Of a stretch of 64,000 nucleotides of DNA, positions 24,981 to 38,100 are shown in pieces. The notes under the pieces were generated by a model. It worked only from the letters and a program-made list of their open reading frames with translations, was not told the DNA's origin and did no database searches. The stretch covers positions 2,976,001 through 3,040,000 of the forward strand of contig OW051495.1 of assembly GCA_932521035.1 (NCBI GenBank), given 5' to 3'. The position numbers and the translations under genes are program-made. How positions within the stretch are numbered: the stretch's first letter is position 1; each line of letters begins with the position of its first letter. The DNA comes from Oscheius dolichura. Its lineage: Eukaryota; Nematoda; Chromadorea; Rhabditida; Rhabditidae.

Positions 24981-27900
24981 ATGGACGATGCCCGCCGGGA
25001 ACTCGACGCCGCTCTTCTCCAGGCGAAAAAACATTGCCTTGAACACGGAACACAACAGGTGAAATTGACACGATAATTAGAGGAAACGGGGGAAGATTTT
25101 AGGAGTCGGGACAGGAGGAACACATCAAACGGTATCTATACGCCGTGACCGTCATGAGGAATGATCGATTCTTCAGTTTGGTAAGTGGAATTATACGCTT
25201 CGGGAGGCTACATCAAGGAAAAGGGAACTTCCGGTCATTTCTAGAGAAATCATAAGAAATTTTGAGTTTTTGGGAAATGTTTTAGCTCTTGTTCATATGA
25301 AGGGGCCAATAATGGCAGGATTACATACAACCCACATATTATTCACAATTTTGAGTAATTTTCATCTGTGCAATTCAGTTTTTGCCATGATAATGAAATT
25401 TCTTGTTTTATGAAAATCTTTTAGCCCTAGCTCTCATATAGTGTAATCCGTTTCGGGCGCCGCTGGATGTTCTGGATACGATATGCGAATAGAATTCAAA
25501 GTTACTCTATGTTGTATCTAGAATGGATAACTTTTCGCTCGATTCCAGTTGAAAATGAGAGGATAATGAGGATAGTAAGCAACATGAAATGAAGGATAGA
25601 ATGAGATCAGAGACGATACCTTCTTTTATTCTTTGACAGCAACCGAAATAATCTGGATAACTGTAGGGTCTGGGGTTTTGTGGAATGTGTTGGCTTCTAT
25701 TCATATAATTGAGCCAGCTCGAACTGAAGGTATGTCTTGCGCTTTGGATTTTCTACTAAAAGAAGTATTACGGGCTGTGGATATACAGAAGGAATAAAAT
25801 GAATGGGGAAGACATTGTACTCGAGAATGAATCAGTAGAAATGGTCCTTCTTTATTCTTTGGCTGCAACTCAGGGAAATTAATTAGAACTAACAGCCGTT
25901 TTGTAGCATTCCGGTCGCCGGAGCCGTTCGCTTACCCGAATCTACGTGGAACAACGAGAAGACAGAGCGGTCGGGTAGATAAAGTAAAGAAAAGAGGGGG
26001 AATTACAGAGATCGGCCCATCCGTCTCTTCCAAAGAAGACAGACTTCGCCGAGGAGGAAATAGAGTAAGTTGGGAAAATTATTCTAGAGGGAAATCTCTG
26101 TTCAGAGACTGTACAATCCGTCTGGAATGGCACGAGACGATCGAGGGAAGACGGGCAGATGTAGTCGAGGAGGACAGGAAGGCCGTCGACGAGTTGCAGA
26201 GCAGTCTCCCGGCAGAATATCACCAATGGGAACACGACGTTAGAATCCAGTCAGAGGTAGGAATTTCCCTATAAAGAGAGATTTGAACATTGAAAATAAC
26301 AGAAAAGTGATTCCTTCTGAAAAGCAAACAATCCCTCAGCTGGGTGGTATCAATCCATTTTAACTGTCTGAGGGGCATTTTCTCAGAGAAAGAGACCTGG
26401 AATCGATACTATTCCTCAGGGAGAATCCCTCCTCTTTTTCTCCTTTTCCTTCCGTAATCTTTGACATTTTTATAGGAAACTATTTCAAAACATAGAAATC
26501 TTGATTTTAATTTTATCGCACTGGGCAAAGATCTTTCCCATGATTTAATATCACTATATTTTTTATAACCGTGCACGTGTTCATAGCATAGAGAGTAGAA
26601 GCCTGGTCTTATGCCCATCTATTGATACGAGAAATATTGGAAATTTCAGGATTCCTCGACAACTTGGCGAGTCGGTGATCATCTGTTCAGTTACGAGGAA
26701 CCGCTCGATTTGTCCGTCGAACTACCGGATAAGGTGCACTACTTCTTCACTGGAGAACATCTTCCGGAAAGGTTGGTGCTCCTTTGCCAAGGAATGTCTT
26801 TGTGTTGGAGTTGATATGTATCGAAGCCAATTTATACAGGGCGGTTTACTGAAAAAGGAATACTCTCGTATCTAGCAGTACTTTTATAACTGGCAACTCA
26901 TCAAGACTATTGAGAAGTTAGAAACTTGCCGAAATGAAATACAAAAACTAGGATGAAAGATGGCCATTTGGGCAACAAACGCGATGTTTCAAATTCGCTT
27001 TATAGCCCACAATATTGTGAAATTACAATCTAGCAATCTGGGTAGATTCTTGTTCAATAGACAACTATAGTCTGTTTCAAATGGAAATGTGTTTCGCGCG
27101 CCAGGACCCCCTTCAAATTTTTCAAAAGCAATTTCTTCAAAAAAGCTCGATATTCGGATTTGACATAGACTTCGATCGCTTTTATATTTTTTGAGTAGAT
27201 AATAATTCAAGTAGGCAAATGCAATGATAAAAACAAGTAAAACATGTGCAAATGCGCAAAAAACTGCATGCAAAACTGTCGGGTTGGACCATCTAGACGG
27301 CCAAGTTGCCCCATCGACCACTTATTTATCCTTTAACCAAATACATTTCCATTTGAAATGGACTATAAGCAAGAAGCATATGCTATAGCCTATAGGCTCT
27401 TTTTTGTTTAAACAACTTTTCAATGGGCGTGGAGCGGAAAAATAAGACCAAAATGCTCGTTCCAGACGCCGTCGGTACAATTCCCTTCCCAATTTGACGA
27501 CGGTCGGTCTCGAGTCCTCCCTCCTCAGCCAGGATCATTCCCACCACGATCTCTACGGCCACGGTTTTCGTCACATCGGACACACCTTCCTCTCGAGGAC
27601 CATGGACGGCCTGGATGAGAGCCGTCTCCAAATGGGGGCAAGGCCTTCTCTCCATGAGGTGGGTTGGACTGGAACTGGGGAGATACAGACTATTCTAGGG
27701 CATCTACAGTAACATTCCAATTACCGTAATCGAGACAGGATCACATCAGAGTCTTCACGCTATCCAGACTGATTCCCTAGTGGTAATTTTTTGAATATAT
27801 AAGCTCCACTTGGAATATAAATTTCAGACTTCTTCTCTGAGCCAAGAAGGGCATTACGCCGCCCGGGAAAGTAAGCACCAAGTAGAGGATACTGTAAGTT

Positions 27901-30900
27901 TGGAGAATCCCTCGGGAAAAGGAAACCATTTCAGCCGTCGACCAGTCTTGTCGACCACTACGCCGAGCCGGAAATAACCAGCACTATTGTGAGTTTCACT
28001 TTTCTTTTTTATGAACTGGATGAAACCAGGAACATGTCAATGAGTCGATGATAGTCGAGCCGCCCAGCCCGGAACACCATCACAGTGCGGATTCTTTCTC
28101 TTCAAAGTTCTCAGCCAATCTTGTCCACGTGGGAGAAGTCATCAAAGAGGCTGTCACTCATCACGGACACCATGAGAAGGTGAGACAACTGGGAATAGAG
28201 ATTTTAATGTTTTGGGGGGACTAGATATAATGGGGCTTCACTCTGTTCTAATGCAAGGTGGAGATTTTGAGAAAACTTGAAAGAATGTCAAACAAACAAT
28301 CCATCCCCTACTATTCAAACTATTTTTCAATGTTCTGCCTGCGATTCTTATGTATCCAGATGTATTGTCATTCATTGAATCGTACTGACCGTCCCCTAAC
28401 ATTAATCGAATGTTTCTTGTTTTGTTTCCACCTACCGGAGTTACCGTAGCTAGTCGAGAAATCAGCATACAAAGATATGGTTCGCCAATCAGGCTTGATA
28501 GAGACCGCGGGAAGATTTTCAATGTTGTGCCAGTGCTTGAAATGCTTGGAGCTTCCTCGTATTGTAATGCAAAAATACGGGGCTCATTTCTGCAGAAAAG
28601 TACAAATAGTCGGAGGTCCCGTACGGAAACCATGCGACTACACATCAGAATACTCAGGACAAAAAGCAAAAATGTTTGACCACTCCAGGGATCGAACCCC
28701 CGACCTTCGGATCCAAATGCTAACACACAGACAGACACCATAGCCTCATAAATTAAAGGGATAGACTTCTTTTGAAAATTAGACCGTCTTTCACGAAATG
28801 ATGTCGGTTGGGAGAAAGTGTTGCGATGCTAGACAACTAGTCTCCGTGTAAATCTTCTAAAAACGCAGCTTTGAGGGTAGGAAGGTAGTACAAAGCAGTC
28901 AACGCTGCTATTGAAAGTTTCTTTCAATGTTTCACAGCTACTTCAAATATTTCTGAATATATCGTTCGTTGTTATATGAAACTCCGCTGCTGGTTATCAA
29001 ACGATGATGAAATTTCAGCCTATCTATGATCATGTTCACGAGGACAGGATCTATGACAACGTAGCTCACGAGGTGGGTCAAGTTCTCTTCTCTCTTTTGG
29101 GCATTCAAAGTTTTCAATCGATTCTTTTATAATTAGGGAAACTCTAATGTGTACTCAAGAAAGATTTCCAGATTCATTATGCCGTTCCACCGATCCCCGC
29201 CAGTCCCGTTCCCACGTGAGTAATACTCCTTTTCTGAACTGAAGAAGATACTTCCAGAGAGACCCTCCACTATGCAGCCGTCGCCGTGGCTACCGGAGAC
29301 GACGACGGACATCTGTATAAGGACGATGAGAATATTTACGAGGAGATTGACTCACACATTATTGGAAGTACGTTACTTTGAGTTTTACTGGGAATGTTAA
29401 TGGGGGAACAACAGATTCGATCAGTTCTGAACGGATAGAGTTGTTATGTATCAAGGATTGTAGAAAAGAAGGATTGGGGCCTTCTGTTTAATAATTCTTA
29501 GTCTTCGAGAAAACGAGTGAATATTTTAGGTACTGGCTATTCTGAACCACACGTCTACGATATTCCGAATGACAGGAGAACTCACAAGGAACACGAATAT
29601 TCAGAAGTGGCCAGGGAGGAACACAGTCACAGAGGTAATTTATCACATTTTTATGCTTTGTTGAAGCCCGAATATTGGGTACTTCGCATTGCTCAACCCA
29701 AAACCCATACTTGTGTTTCCAAATAAGTATTTTTCTAACCCTAATGTTTTGTCCCGCCCATAAAGTTTTCCGTAGAGCGTTAGAGTTGCTTGGAGGATCC
29801 AAAACTAGTCATCTCGTACCAATATCCCAGTCCCAGAATCATAGTAGTCCTCTCGAGTTTTTCTATTTTGCCATGCTTATAAAGAGAGGAGTAGAAACAG
29901 AGAGCATTCCCCCGAATATCCATTGTTGTCAGTTGCAATATTTTTCTTCCTACCGTTTTGTTCAGTTCATAAAGTCTCGCAACGTACGCAATGAGATTGC
30001 TCGGTTTATGTTTCTAGCCTTCCGTTTCAATATTCCAATCATCAATTCACCACGGTCGTGCACTTTTTTTGTTTTGTCCAGTTCATAAGATTAGGGGCAG
30101 GCGTGAGAGTTACTTCCCCGAATACTCCCCTCTATTTGCCCAAAAAGTTTTGTGTAGAGAGCGAGAATTGTTCACGTTCACCTTTTCGTTCCAATATACC
30201 AGCCACTTCCCCCGAAACGCTAAAGGGAGTTACAGTTTTATGTTTTGTCGAGATTATAAAGAAAGGAGCAGGTATTGGGATTAGTATGCCTCAATTCCAA
30301 TATTTCTCCTTTTTACCGTTTTACCCAAGCCATAAACTTTCGGGAGAAGCTTGAGAATTGCTCCATCTATGATGTTGATTCTAATATTTCCAGCCACCGA
30401 GTCAGTGGATCAGTTCTCGTCTCTTCGCAGTAAATTTGAAGCCACTGAAACTGAAAACTACTATGAAAAGATCACGGCGCCGAAAAGGAAAGACTTTGGT
30501 ATGTTTGAGAGATGTGAAAAGAAGAGAAACGGTTCAGATTACGACGAAAATGGCAACCATGACGAGGTTCTCGTAAGGACGCCGGGTAAGTCGAATACAT
30601 GGATGGATTATCAATTGAACTATCGAACCCATTCCTTTATCCAACTGGCCAAACATTTTTTTGTTTTGTTCTACAAATTAAAACAGAATCATCTAATCTT
30701 TTTACTTCTATGAGCTTGTCTTTTCTAGAATTCTCCGAGTCCCCAACTTCTCGAGTGTCGCTCCGCGACGTCAAACCCTACGGTAGATTTACTGGTCTTC
30801 TACAAAAAAGGATAAATTCCAGTCGGTTCGCCCACTTTCAACAAACTCCAGAAGAAGTTCTTCCCCGAGGATTTGGCCGAGCGACAGGCTCAGAGGGAAC

Positions 30901-31851
30901 GGGGAGAGATCGTCGACCCGGCCGTCTTACACTCCCCAACAACTATTCATATCAACGATGGACAGATCGAGACCGAATACAGAGGTACTGTTTTTGGATA
31001 TTTTTAATGTTCTGGAGGAACCTTATTTATAAACAATTAGAGATTTCTCTAATCAACACAACTGTTTCAGCATACGACAAGAACCAGTATGACGACTCCT
31101 CGTCCACCCTGGTTATGGACGCCCCGCTGGACGAGGTCGCTGCCAGAAGAACCATAACAATCAGGAGAATGAGCAAGAATAATCGGTGGAGTGAGGATGA
31201 ACTCGAAGCGGTATGTTTTTAGCCGGACCAATTTACTTCTTATGAATGATTTTTGAACAAAATCCAGCTTTTCTAGAGGTTATGAATCAAAAAACTGTTG
31301 TTTAGAATAAAATCTCTACTCGAATAAAGACCCACAACTTGGACGAGATCGTGCCGCCCAACTCTCCATTTGTAAAGGTTCGCTCTTTTTCTGAGCACAT
31401 CAGCAGTTTTGAATGGCAGCTCCTTATTTTCTAAAATTATAAGGAATTGCCATAACAAACGAAATTTCAGGTTCCGTCGCCGCTGGCCTCGCCTCGTTCT
31501 CCCTCTCTTTCTCCTGTTCCACCCCGTTCTCAGGTTAGGTTTTTTCTTGTTTTCTTTTTGAAACTTCTATCAAATTGAGGGAAGTACTGTTCTTTCCAGG
31601 TGTCCCCACTTCCGAGTCAGCGCCCCTCGTCCATCTCTCCCGTCTCGCCTCGCCCACAGGAGAATAACAACGGTTCGCTTCTTTATCCCCACTACCACAG
31701 GGAGACAGCCACAATTAAACAGCCAGCCGGCCTCCTCCGAAACTATTTCCAACGGGAATTTACCATATTCGATGTGTTGCTTCTCCTCCCCGGGGCATTC
31801 CTCCTAGTCTCTTGTTTTGTCCCTTTCGTCCTTCTCGTTCTTCTCATCTGA
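24981..31851 (+). CDS. Tail-anchored protein with tyrosine-motif array (unknown family)
   Basis: Exons: 24981-25058, 25103-25180, 25907-25974, 26009-26064, 26106-26256, 26650-26771, 27466-27658, 27750-27782, 27828-27893, 27935-27988, 28030-28179, 29019-29072, 29172-29215, 29258-29367, 29530-29634, 30394-30498, 30538-30585, 30729-30782, 30823-30984, 31071-31210, 31306-31377, 31471-31533 and 31600-31851, about 750 aa. Phases agree throughout except between exons 2 and 3, where one base (mod 3) is missing; a microexon near 25,714-25,729 would fix it. Helical acidic N terminus, His/Tyr-rich middle with IYDHVHED, IYDNVAHE, VYDIPND and IYEEID, a Ser/Pro-rich stretch, then one C-terminal membrane segment (FDVLLLLPGAFLLVSCFVPF) ending almost at the stop, so a tail anchor. 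It does not end in the PPPX of KASH proteins. Family not recognised. It may share exons with the downstream PH-actin reading frame. Confidence 0.7.
28660..28740 (-). repeat. tRNA-like / SINE B-box sequence in an intron
   Basis: On the minus strand GGGGGTTCGATCCCTGG (28686-28702) forms a T-arm-like stem-loop with a B box, preceded by CCGAAGGTCG. No acceptor-stem pairing was found, so this looks like a tRNA-derived SINE fragment within the intron at 28180-29018. A 167-codon minus-strand frame across it is a by-product. Confidence 0.45.
29743..30337 (+). repeat. Intronic six-copy GTTTT-N9-ATAA motif cluster
   Basis: Cores begin near 29745, 29864, 29954, 30071, 30242 and 30318. Each has (G/A)TTTT, exactly nine bases, then ATAA(A/G). 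Most units carry (T)TCCAATAT or CAATATT upstream, and about 18-30 bases after ATAA a box like TTAGAGTTGCTT, TGAGATTGCT or TGAGAATTGCT. All lie in the 760-bp intron at 29635-30393, on the strand of the host gene. Confidence 0.65.
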
Positions 31852-31868
31852 ACATGTTTCAGCTAGGA

Positions 31869-31874
31869 AATAAA
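31869..31874 (+). promoter_or_regulatory. Poly(A) signal after the tail-anchor exon
   Basis: AATAAA 18 bases past the TGA at 31849-31851. It supports genuine 3' ends here, so at least one transcript stops after the membrane-anchor exon. Confidence 0.65.
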
Positions 31875-32158
31875 GATTCGCAACCGTGCTTTTGTTTCAA
31901 TCCGTCCGAAGATGTTTGCCTTTTTGGATAAATTAAAAAACTAAAACAGTCGAAAACTATGATCGGAATTTGAGGATTGACACAAAAGACGCGAATTGGG
32001 GTGTGATAAGAGGGGATTACTAGGGGTGTTTACGTATTTTGTGGTTGGAAAAGGGAGAGGAGGGAGGCGATGACGAACGGAGATAGATGGCGGCTACTGT
32101 AGGAAGATAAGAGAGACACAAATCGACCATATTCCCCCCTGTAAAGTTCAGTTTTCAG

Positions 32159-35100
32159 AACCGAAGTTTACCCGACCAGAGGAACTCAACTTCCGAGTCA
32201 GGGACAGTGAGTTTGCCTCCTATTCGATTTTCTAATTTTCTTATGTTCTCCGTGTAAAATATAGAAAACCTGATCGTTTCTATCTTATTGTTTGGATACA
32301 TGTATTTTCAGAATCGCCTATTCCTCATGTCGAGCGTGTTGTCTCTTCCGAGATCAGGACTCCCCAGTCTCCCATCGAGCTCTACGAGTTTGGTTCGGTC
32401 AAGGAGAGGAGAAAACTCTTCGAGAATGGGACAGCTCCTCCCCTTCCCGGGTATATGTCGACCAGGACAATTGGAACCGGAGCAAAGCCCTATACCCGGG
32501 CGCCGGCTACCGTCCGACTGGAAACAGTCAGAGCCTCTCCGGTGACGATTCCAGCAAAGGTTAGGATTCTTCTTGTTTTGAAGTCGTTACTTATTACTGA
32601 ATGATCTCATCTGCTCAATGCCTTCTCTAACCACTCGATTTTAGTCTCCCGAGCCCGTGTATACTCCGGTTGAGGTGAAACTTCGAAAGACGATAAAAGA
32701 AGATGCGCCAATTACGCAGAAACAAGAGGTAAGCACCATTTTCACTTTATTTTGTATTAGAAACAAAGAAAAAAGAAAGAACTAAGTTTTAGATGGACCA
32801 AAATCGACGAAAATCTGTCTTGGAAATGAGAAGGTAAGAAGTGTTTCGTCCAGTTGAATCCTAATGTTTTGTAGGGAGTATGAAGCGAGTGTACAGGGCT
32901 CCCAGCCGTCGACCACCACAACTTCCCCTCAAAGGAGCCGAACAAACAGCCGACGACGGACAGGAGAAGTTCAGATCGGAACCGGCGCGGCTCTGACCCA
33001 GACTCCTCCCGCCAAACAGACTGACGAGGAATCCTCCGTAGCCAGGAGGACCGTGTATCGGACAGTTGGCATTCCCGTGTATGTTCTGCTGTTTCTCGTG
33101 GAATATATAGAATTGTTTCAGGCATCAAGCGGCCAGCCCGAGCAGTGTGACAATTGGACAAGGGGCGACCGTCTCGGGATCAATTCGGGGATACTCTTCT
33201 GAAGCCAACGATGTCAGGAGACAGGAATCACACTCTTCTTCTTATTCTACAACCGTTACTATCGGAAAAGGAGCTCAGGCAGGGTAGGTTGAAGCCAATA
33301 CTTTCATCATTAAATTTTGTATTATCCCGTATTATTTGATGGAGAAACGAAACAAAAAAGAAATTCATTGAAAAATATGAAGACAAAGAAAGGACACCAT
33401 AGTTATTTTGGTTTTACCTGGGCCATTTATATTTTACAAAATACTCCACCGTTATTTCCTCTACTTCCCGATTTTCGCTGTTGATTTCTGAATATTTCGA
33501 TAGGTATCAAACGTTTGCACAGCCATAGAAGGTGTTAGTCCTCGTATTCCACGACGGTTATTATCAGACGAGAAGCATAAGGCGCACTTTTCAAATTCAT
33601 GGATAAACAATTCTAGTAGATCTTTTTTTTCCTCCGTTATTTTATCTGACGGCAGAACAAAAATAATTCGAGAAGAAATTAAAAATTAAAGGGGAGTTGT
33701 CGTAATTGTTTTCATTTTACCCGGGCCACTTATATTTTACAAGTTCTGATTCAATCTTTTTATGCGAGCAAGCGTATTACTGTGTAAAATCTTCGACTAT
33801 CTCCTGCTCTTCCCTGTTCAAATTTCCCATATTTTCAGACCGTCCCCCGTGCCAGCAGTCCGCGTCAGTGCCGGCGCCGTGCCCACCAGGTAATCTCCTC
33901 CACCCCTCCTTTTTATAACTTCCCGTCTCGCTCTGTCAACCTCCAAAAATTGGAAACCCGAGGCATTCGTCAGCCAGAGCCGGCGTTGACTAGCCGACAG
34001 CCTCTTTCTCTCTCCCAAAAAAGCCGAGTCCCCTGCATAAATCTCGCCAGTTTATGTGTTTATTCTGTCCTCTTTCCGGCCGTCTCCTTCCCCCGAATGG
34101 CCCTAAAAGGAGCAGAGAACCCCCTCCCCCCGGCCAGTCCCTTTTTTACTTCCTACGACAATTGAATGAGAGTAGAAACGAGTGGATTAGAACAATTAGA
34201 TAGTCTGCCGGTTGTGTGGCGTGGCCCGGGGGACTGGGGGATGTTTGGGCTGCGGGGATCGATCCGGGGCCGCTGGTCATCCCGAGTGGCCGGCGAGATG
34301 ACCTCTTTAAGACGGGCAAACCCTGCCAGCCGGCTGGAACATGGCCCCCGTCGCAGTAAACTTCCTCCCCGACCAATTGACACACTCTCCCAGACGCCTT
34401 GTTTACTTTTTATCCCCTTCTTATATTGAAACTCCGAAATTAGAACGCCGTTTTGATTTCCAGTTACATATTGCCTCGATGAAGTGTTCCCATTTGATTA
34501 GGTGGTTTAATTAGGTAAAGTGCAGCCATTAAAAAAGTAGCCTACTTTATTTAGAACTCGAACTTTGCCCTATGAGCCGAACCCTCGAATAGCCACAAAA
34601 CAAAGTGAAATCGTTTCGGTATGGACATAGATTTGTGAATTCTTCAATCCCTTTGCGTTGTAGTAGCAAAGCCAGTCTATAAACGATGTTCTCAAATAGG
34701 AATTATGAAATAGAAGAGAATTTTGGGTTTGGGTGAGCCGTTTGACATAAAACTGTTTAGCCAGATCATCGCAATTCATTCCAATTCATGCCAGTAAAGC
34801 CATAGGTCCAATAGAATTGTCAGGGCATAAAACTTCATATATCAGTATCTGAATCTTCAAATAGGAATGACGAAGCATTATTGAAATCTTTCTTCTCCAG
34901 TTCAAAATTTTTCTAACGCTTCTTTCTCTTGGTGAAATCATACTGTTGTACTACTAGCCCAGTCACACTAGAATTCAAGACTTCAAATAGGAGAGTCAAA
35001 ACATCTCTGAATTCTCTGTTCCGCACAATGTCTCATTCCTTTTGACGAGTTCCCATAACAAACAACAATTTGCGTCTTTTACCTTTTGCGGTAATCATCG

Positions 35101-38100
35101 AAGGTCGTCGCCGGCGCCAGTTCCAGTTCGAAATTGCCGTCTATTGAATTGCGCCTTACGCATTCAACTGTCCACTATTGTACCCGACTATCCCATGTTT
35201 CGTCCCCATTTCATATACCTTCTGCTACGTATCTTGCTACTTATTGTTCTTTTCCCATTATTCCCACTCTTCTCCCCTCTCTCTCCGGTTGCTTTTGTTC
35301 GTAATCACTTGCGCCGGTTCATCGATCGAACGCCATTCCCCCCGTCATTTTTTCCTTCCTGTAGCTATAAAACTCCGTCTGCTTCTTCGTTGACAACTTC
35401 TTCTTATAGCTGCTAACTCCTCCAATATATTGGGGCAACTTTTCATACGATTCGTGACCAAACGGGGTAGAATCATCGCTGGCTAATCAGTTAAATTCCC
35501 GGTGAATCCAGCAAACAATGGAGCGCAGAAGGCAATGATGCGCCGCTGGGAATATTTCATTAGTCGCTGGGATGCTTGGAGAGGGGAGAGCAAGAAAGCC
35601 GGGGCACGACTCATTGCCCGCTCTCTCTCTTCCCTTTTTATTGTTTTTTCTCTGTTTTGTAGCCTCCTTATCATGTGAAACATCTCGAACAGTTAGTATA
35701 TATGGCTGGGTAAAACAGTATTAATTTCCGGCGCGGCTCCTGTATTATTGGGTGTGTGTGAGGGAGTGTTGGTAGTATTTACCAGCAACCAGCCGGCTGT
35801 CTACCCCCTACCTGTGTGTCCTTTTATCGATCCTCGTCCACGGCTCCGAGAGTTATGCCGGCGATAATCTGCTCGCTTAGTAACTGCCGGCCGCCTCGTC
35901 TCGTCTCTGATAACACCTCCCCACCTCCAATCAGCACCTCTCACAGCATTACTCGAACATGGCAAGGCAGTGTATTCTGTAGAATTTCACTTATTAGCAA
36001 TTCTCGGAACAGAAAAGACTCTTTTGAAAAGAGTGTTATTCACCGTTTGCCACCATACCACTGAGTAAAGCGCAATTGGCAATGAAGACTTTTCAAACTG
36101 TTCCAAAACACAAAAATGACAGATATCGGAAAGACTTACTTAGTAATTCCTACAGAATAGAATTAATACAAAAAAGGCGTTCGAAATATAAAAAGTTGGG
36201 GTTTCACCAGACTTATTTAGTCCTCCCCTTGTGCAAGGATATATTATTTCGTCAAATTCCAGATCAATTTCAATTATTCCATTGATGACGAAAATGACCC
36301 GCTCAAAAAAGCACAGTTCGGAGGTGTTCTTCACCCTTGCCTTTCTATTTTCCCCTCTCTCCCATTGAAGCATCCCTCGCCTAGCTCCAACTACCATATC
36401 CCTCTTATCTTGAGTTTTTCTGAAACATCACACAAGAAGGCACACGACTGAATGCACGACTCTTGTTTATTACTTACTAGTATGCCTCCGGCGGCCTTTG
36501 GCCGCGTTTGGATTAAAAATGTGACAGTCGAAAAAGATTAGACGGTCGAATAAAACCTGACCGGTCGGATCTTCCTGCTTCTCTAATTGTCTGCCTTTGA
36601 CGGTCGGATTTGCACAAATGACAGGAGATCTGCCTATTATTAGGGTAGGATTACCATTTGCTGAAACATAGTGGTTCGTTCAAGTTTTATTCATCGATTT
36701 CCGCCATACCATTGAGTAAAGGCTATTAGTGAACGGCGACTTTTCAAACCTTTCCAAAACATAAAAAATAAAAGGTCTGTAATGGTTTTTAGAAAAATAT
36801 GATTAAAGGTCGGATAACATACAATGTTCCATCCGTTTTATTTAATTCCTAGCTTTCATAGGCATATTAGTCTGTCCAATCCTTTCCTTTCATCCTTTCA
36901 AATCCTTTCAACAACAGTCAAAGATGGTCAGATGAGTACTCCTTACCTTGTTTTCTGTCCACTCATTCCTCTATTTTCCCCCTCTCCTCTTAAAATACTC
37001 CCTCTAATTACTGTGTCTGCTTGTTGTTCTGATTGTTGCTCTGCCCTGCCCTGCCGGCGTTTCGTGTTTCAGGAGAGGGCAGCCGCCCCCATTACAAACA
37101 ACATCTGCCGAGTCTGCCTCCAGCCGGCGCAATTGTTTCCTGTCTTGCTCTTTTCAGTCAACTTCTTCTGTTTTTGGCTGCCGCCCTCCCCCCCACTTTA
37201 CTCTTCTCGTCGTTACTCCTACTCCCCCTCCCAATTCTATTTTCCTCTACTTCAACCAGTCTTTATCTATTCTTTTCCTCTTTTTCTAGAAATGTCTCCC
37301 GTGTTTCATGCATGTCCAATGGGTTCTCCGTCTTTCTCCTCTGAATATCCACCCAAATTGCCTTTTCTCATTTTGATGCGTCACGGACTCCATCAGGGGA
37401 CCGGAGAGGGTCTTGTTTTCTTTTCTTCTTCAATGGAACGGGAGGAAAAAAAACGGAAGCCCACCGACAAAACACTTTAGTCTTCGGAGAGGTCTATTCT
37501 AGGGGAAGTCTTCTTATTTTCTTCTACAAATGTTTTGAGTCTACATTAAAATCTGTCTTGGCTCTATTGTTCAGTTTTTGTATCCTTTTAATAAGTATTT
37601 CGTAAGGTCCAAATTATTCTGAATTTTCTGAAAAAAAAAATTCTTATTCTTTTCCTCTGGTGATTTCTTGGTATTTTTGTTCTTTCTAGAGTTGGTTTTT
37701 GGGTTTAGGGTTTTACCCATCGCACATACTGTGACTTCTCCCTATTTCCTTCTTCTAATGTACTGGTGCCACTCTAAAAGTTGTCTCCTTCTTTTGTCCA
37801 CTATATTTATGAGTGCACAATAGTAGACAAACAGTTTTTCTAGCAAATAGAGCTATTCTCAATGTGTTTCGTTGACTTCATAAAGTTCTTCGTTTCCTGT
37901 AGTTCTTTTATTATATTGTTTCTCCAAATTTCCATAAATAGCCTTGGCTCTCTTCTTTTTTGCCACCGTCAATTGGAGCCGGCTCCTTGAGCAGTCCATT
38001 TCCATCGCTCTGTTTACATTTGCTCATTCGCATTGAGACAACATCTGTGGCGTTTCCGACACTTTGCCAGCTGTTTCCTCGATTGATCCTCGTTTTTTCT

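Noticed and set aside
28238-28741. 167-codon minus-strand open frame
   Set aside because: Its start lies in a tRNA-like/SINE sequence and the rest is intronic repeat; no protein features.
30599-31222. 207-codon plus-strand open frame
   Set aside because: It reads through introns of the tail-anchored gene in another frame; the spliced frame has better codon use and continuity.
31600-31851. KASH-domain protein
   Set aside because: The C-terminal membrane segment runs almost to the stop with no luminal peptide ending in PPPX.
36824-37480. 218-codon plus-strand open frame within the 5-kb intron
   Set aside because: Pyrimidine-rich, Ser/Pro/Phe/Leu low complexity, no family resemblance and no splice logic.
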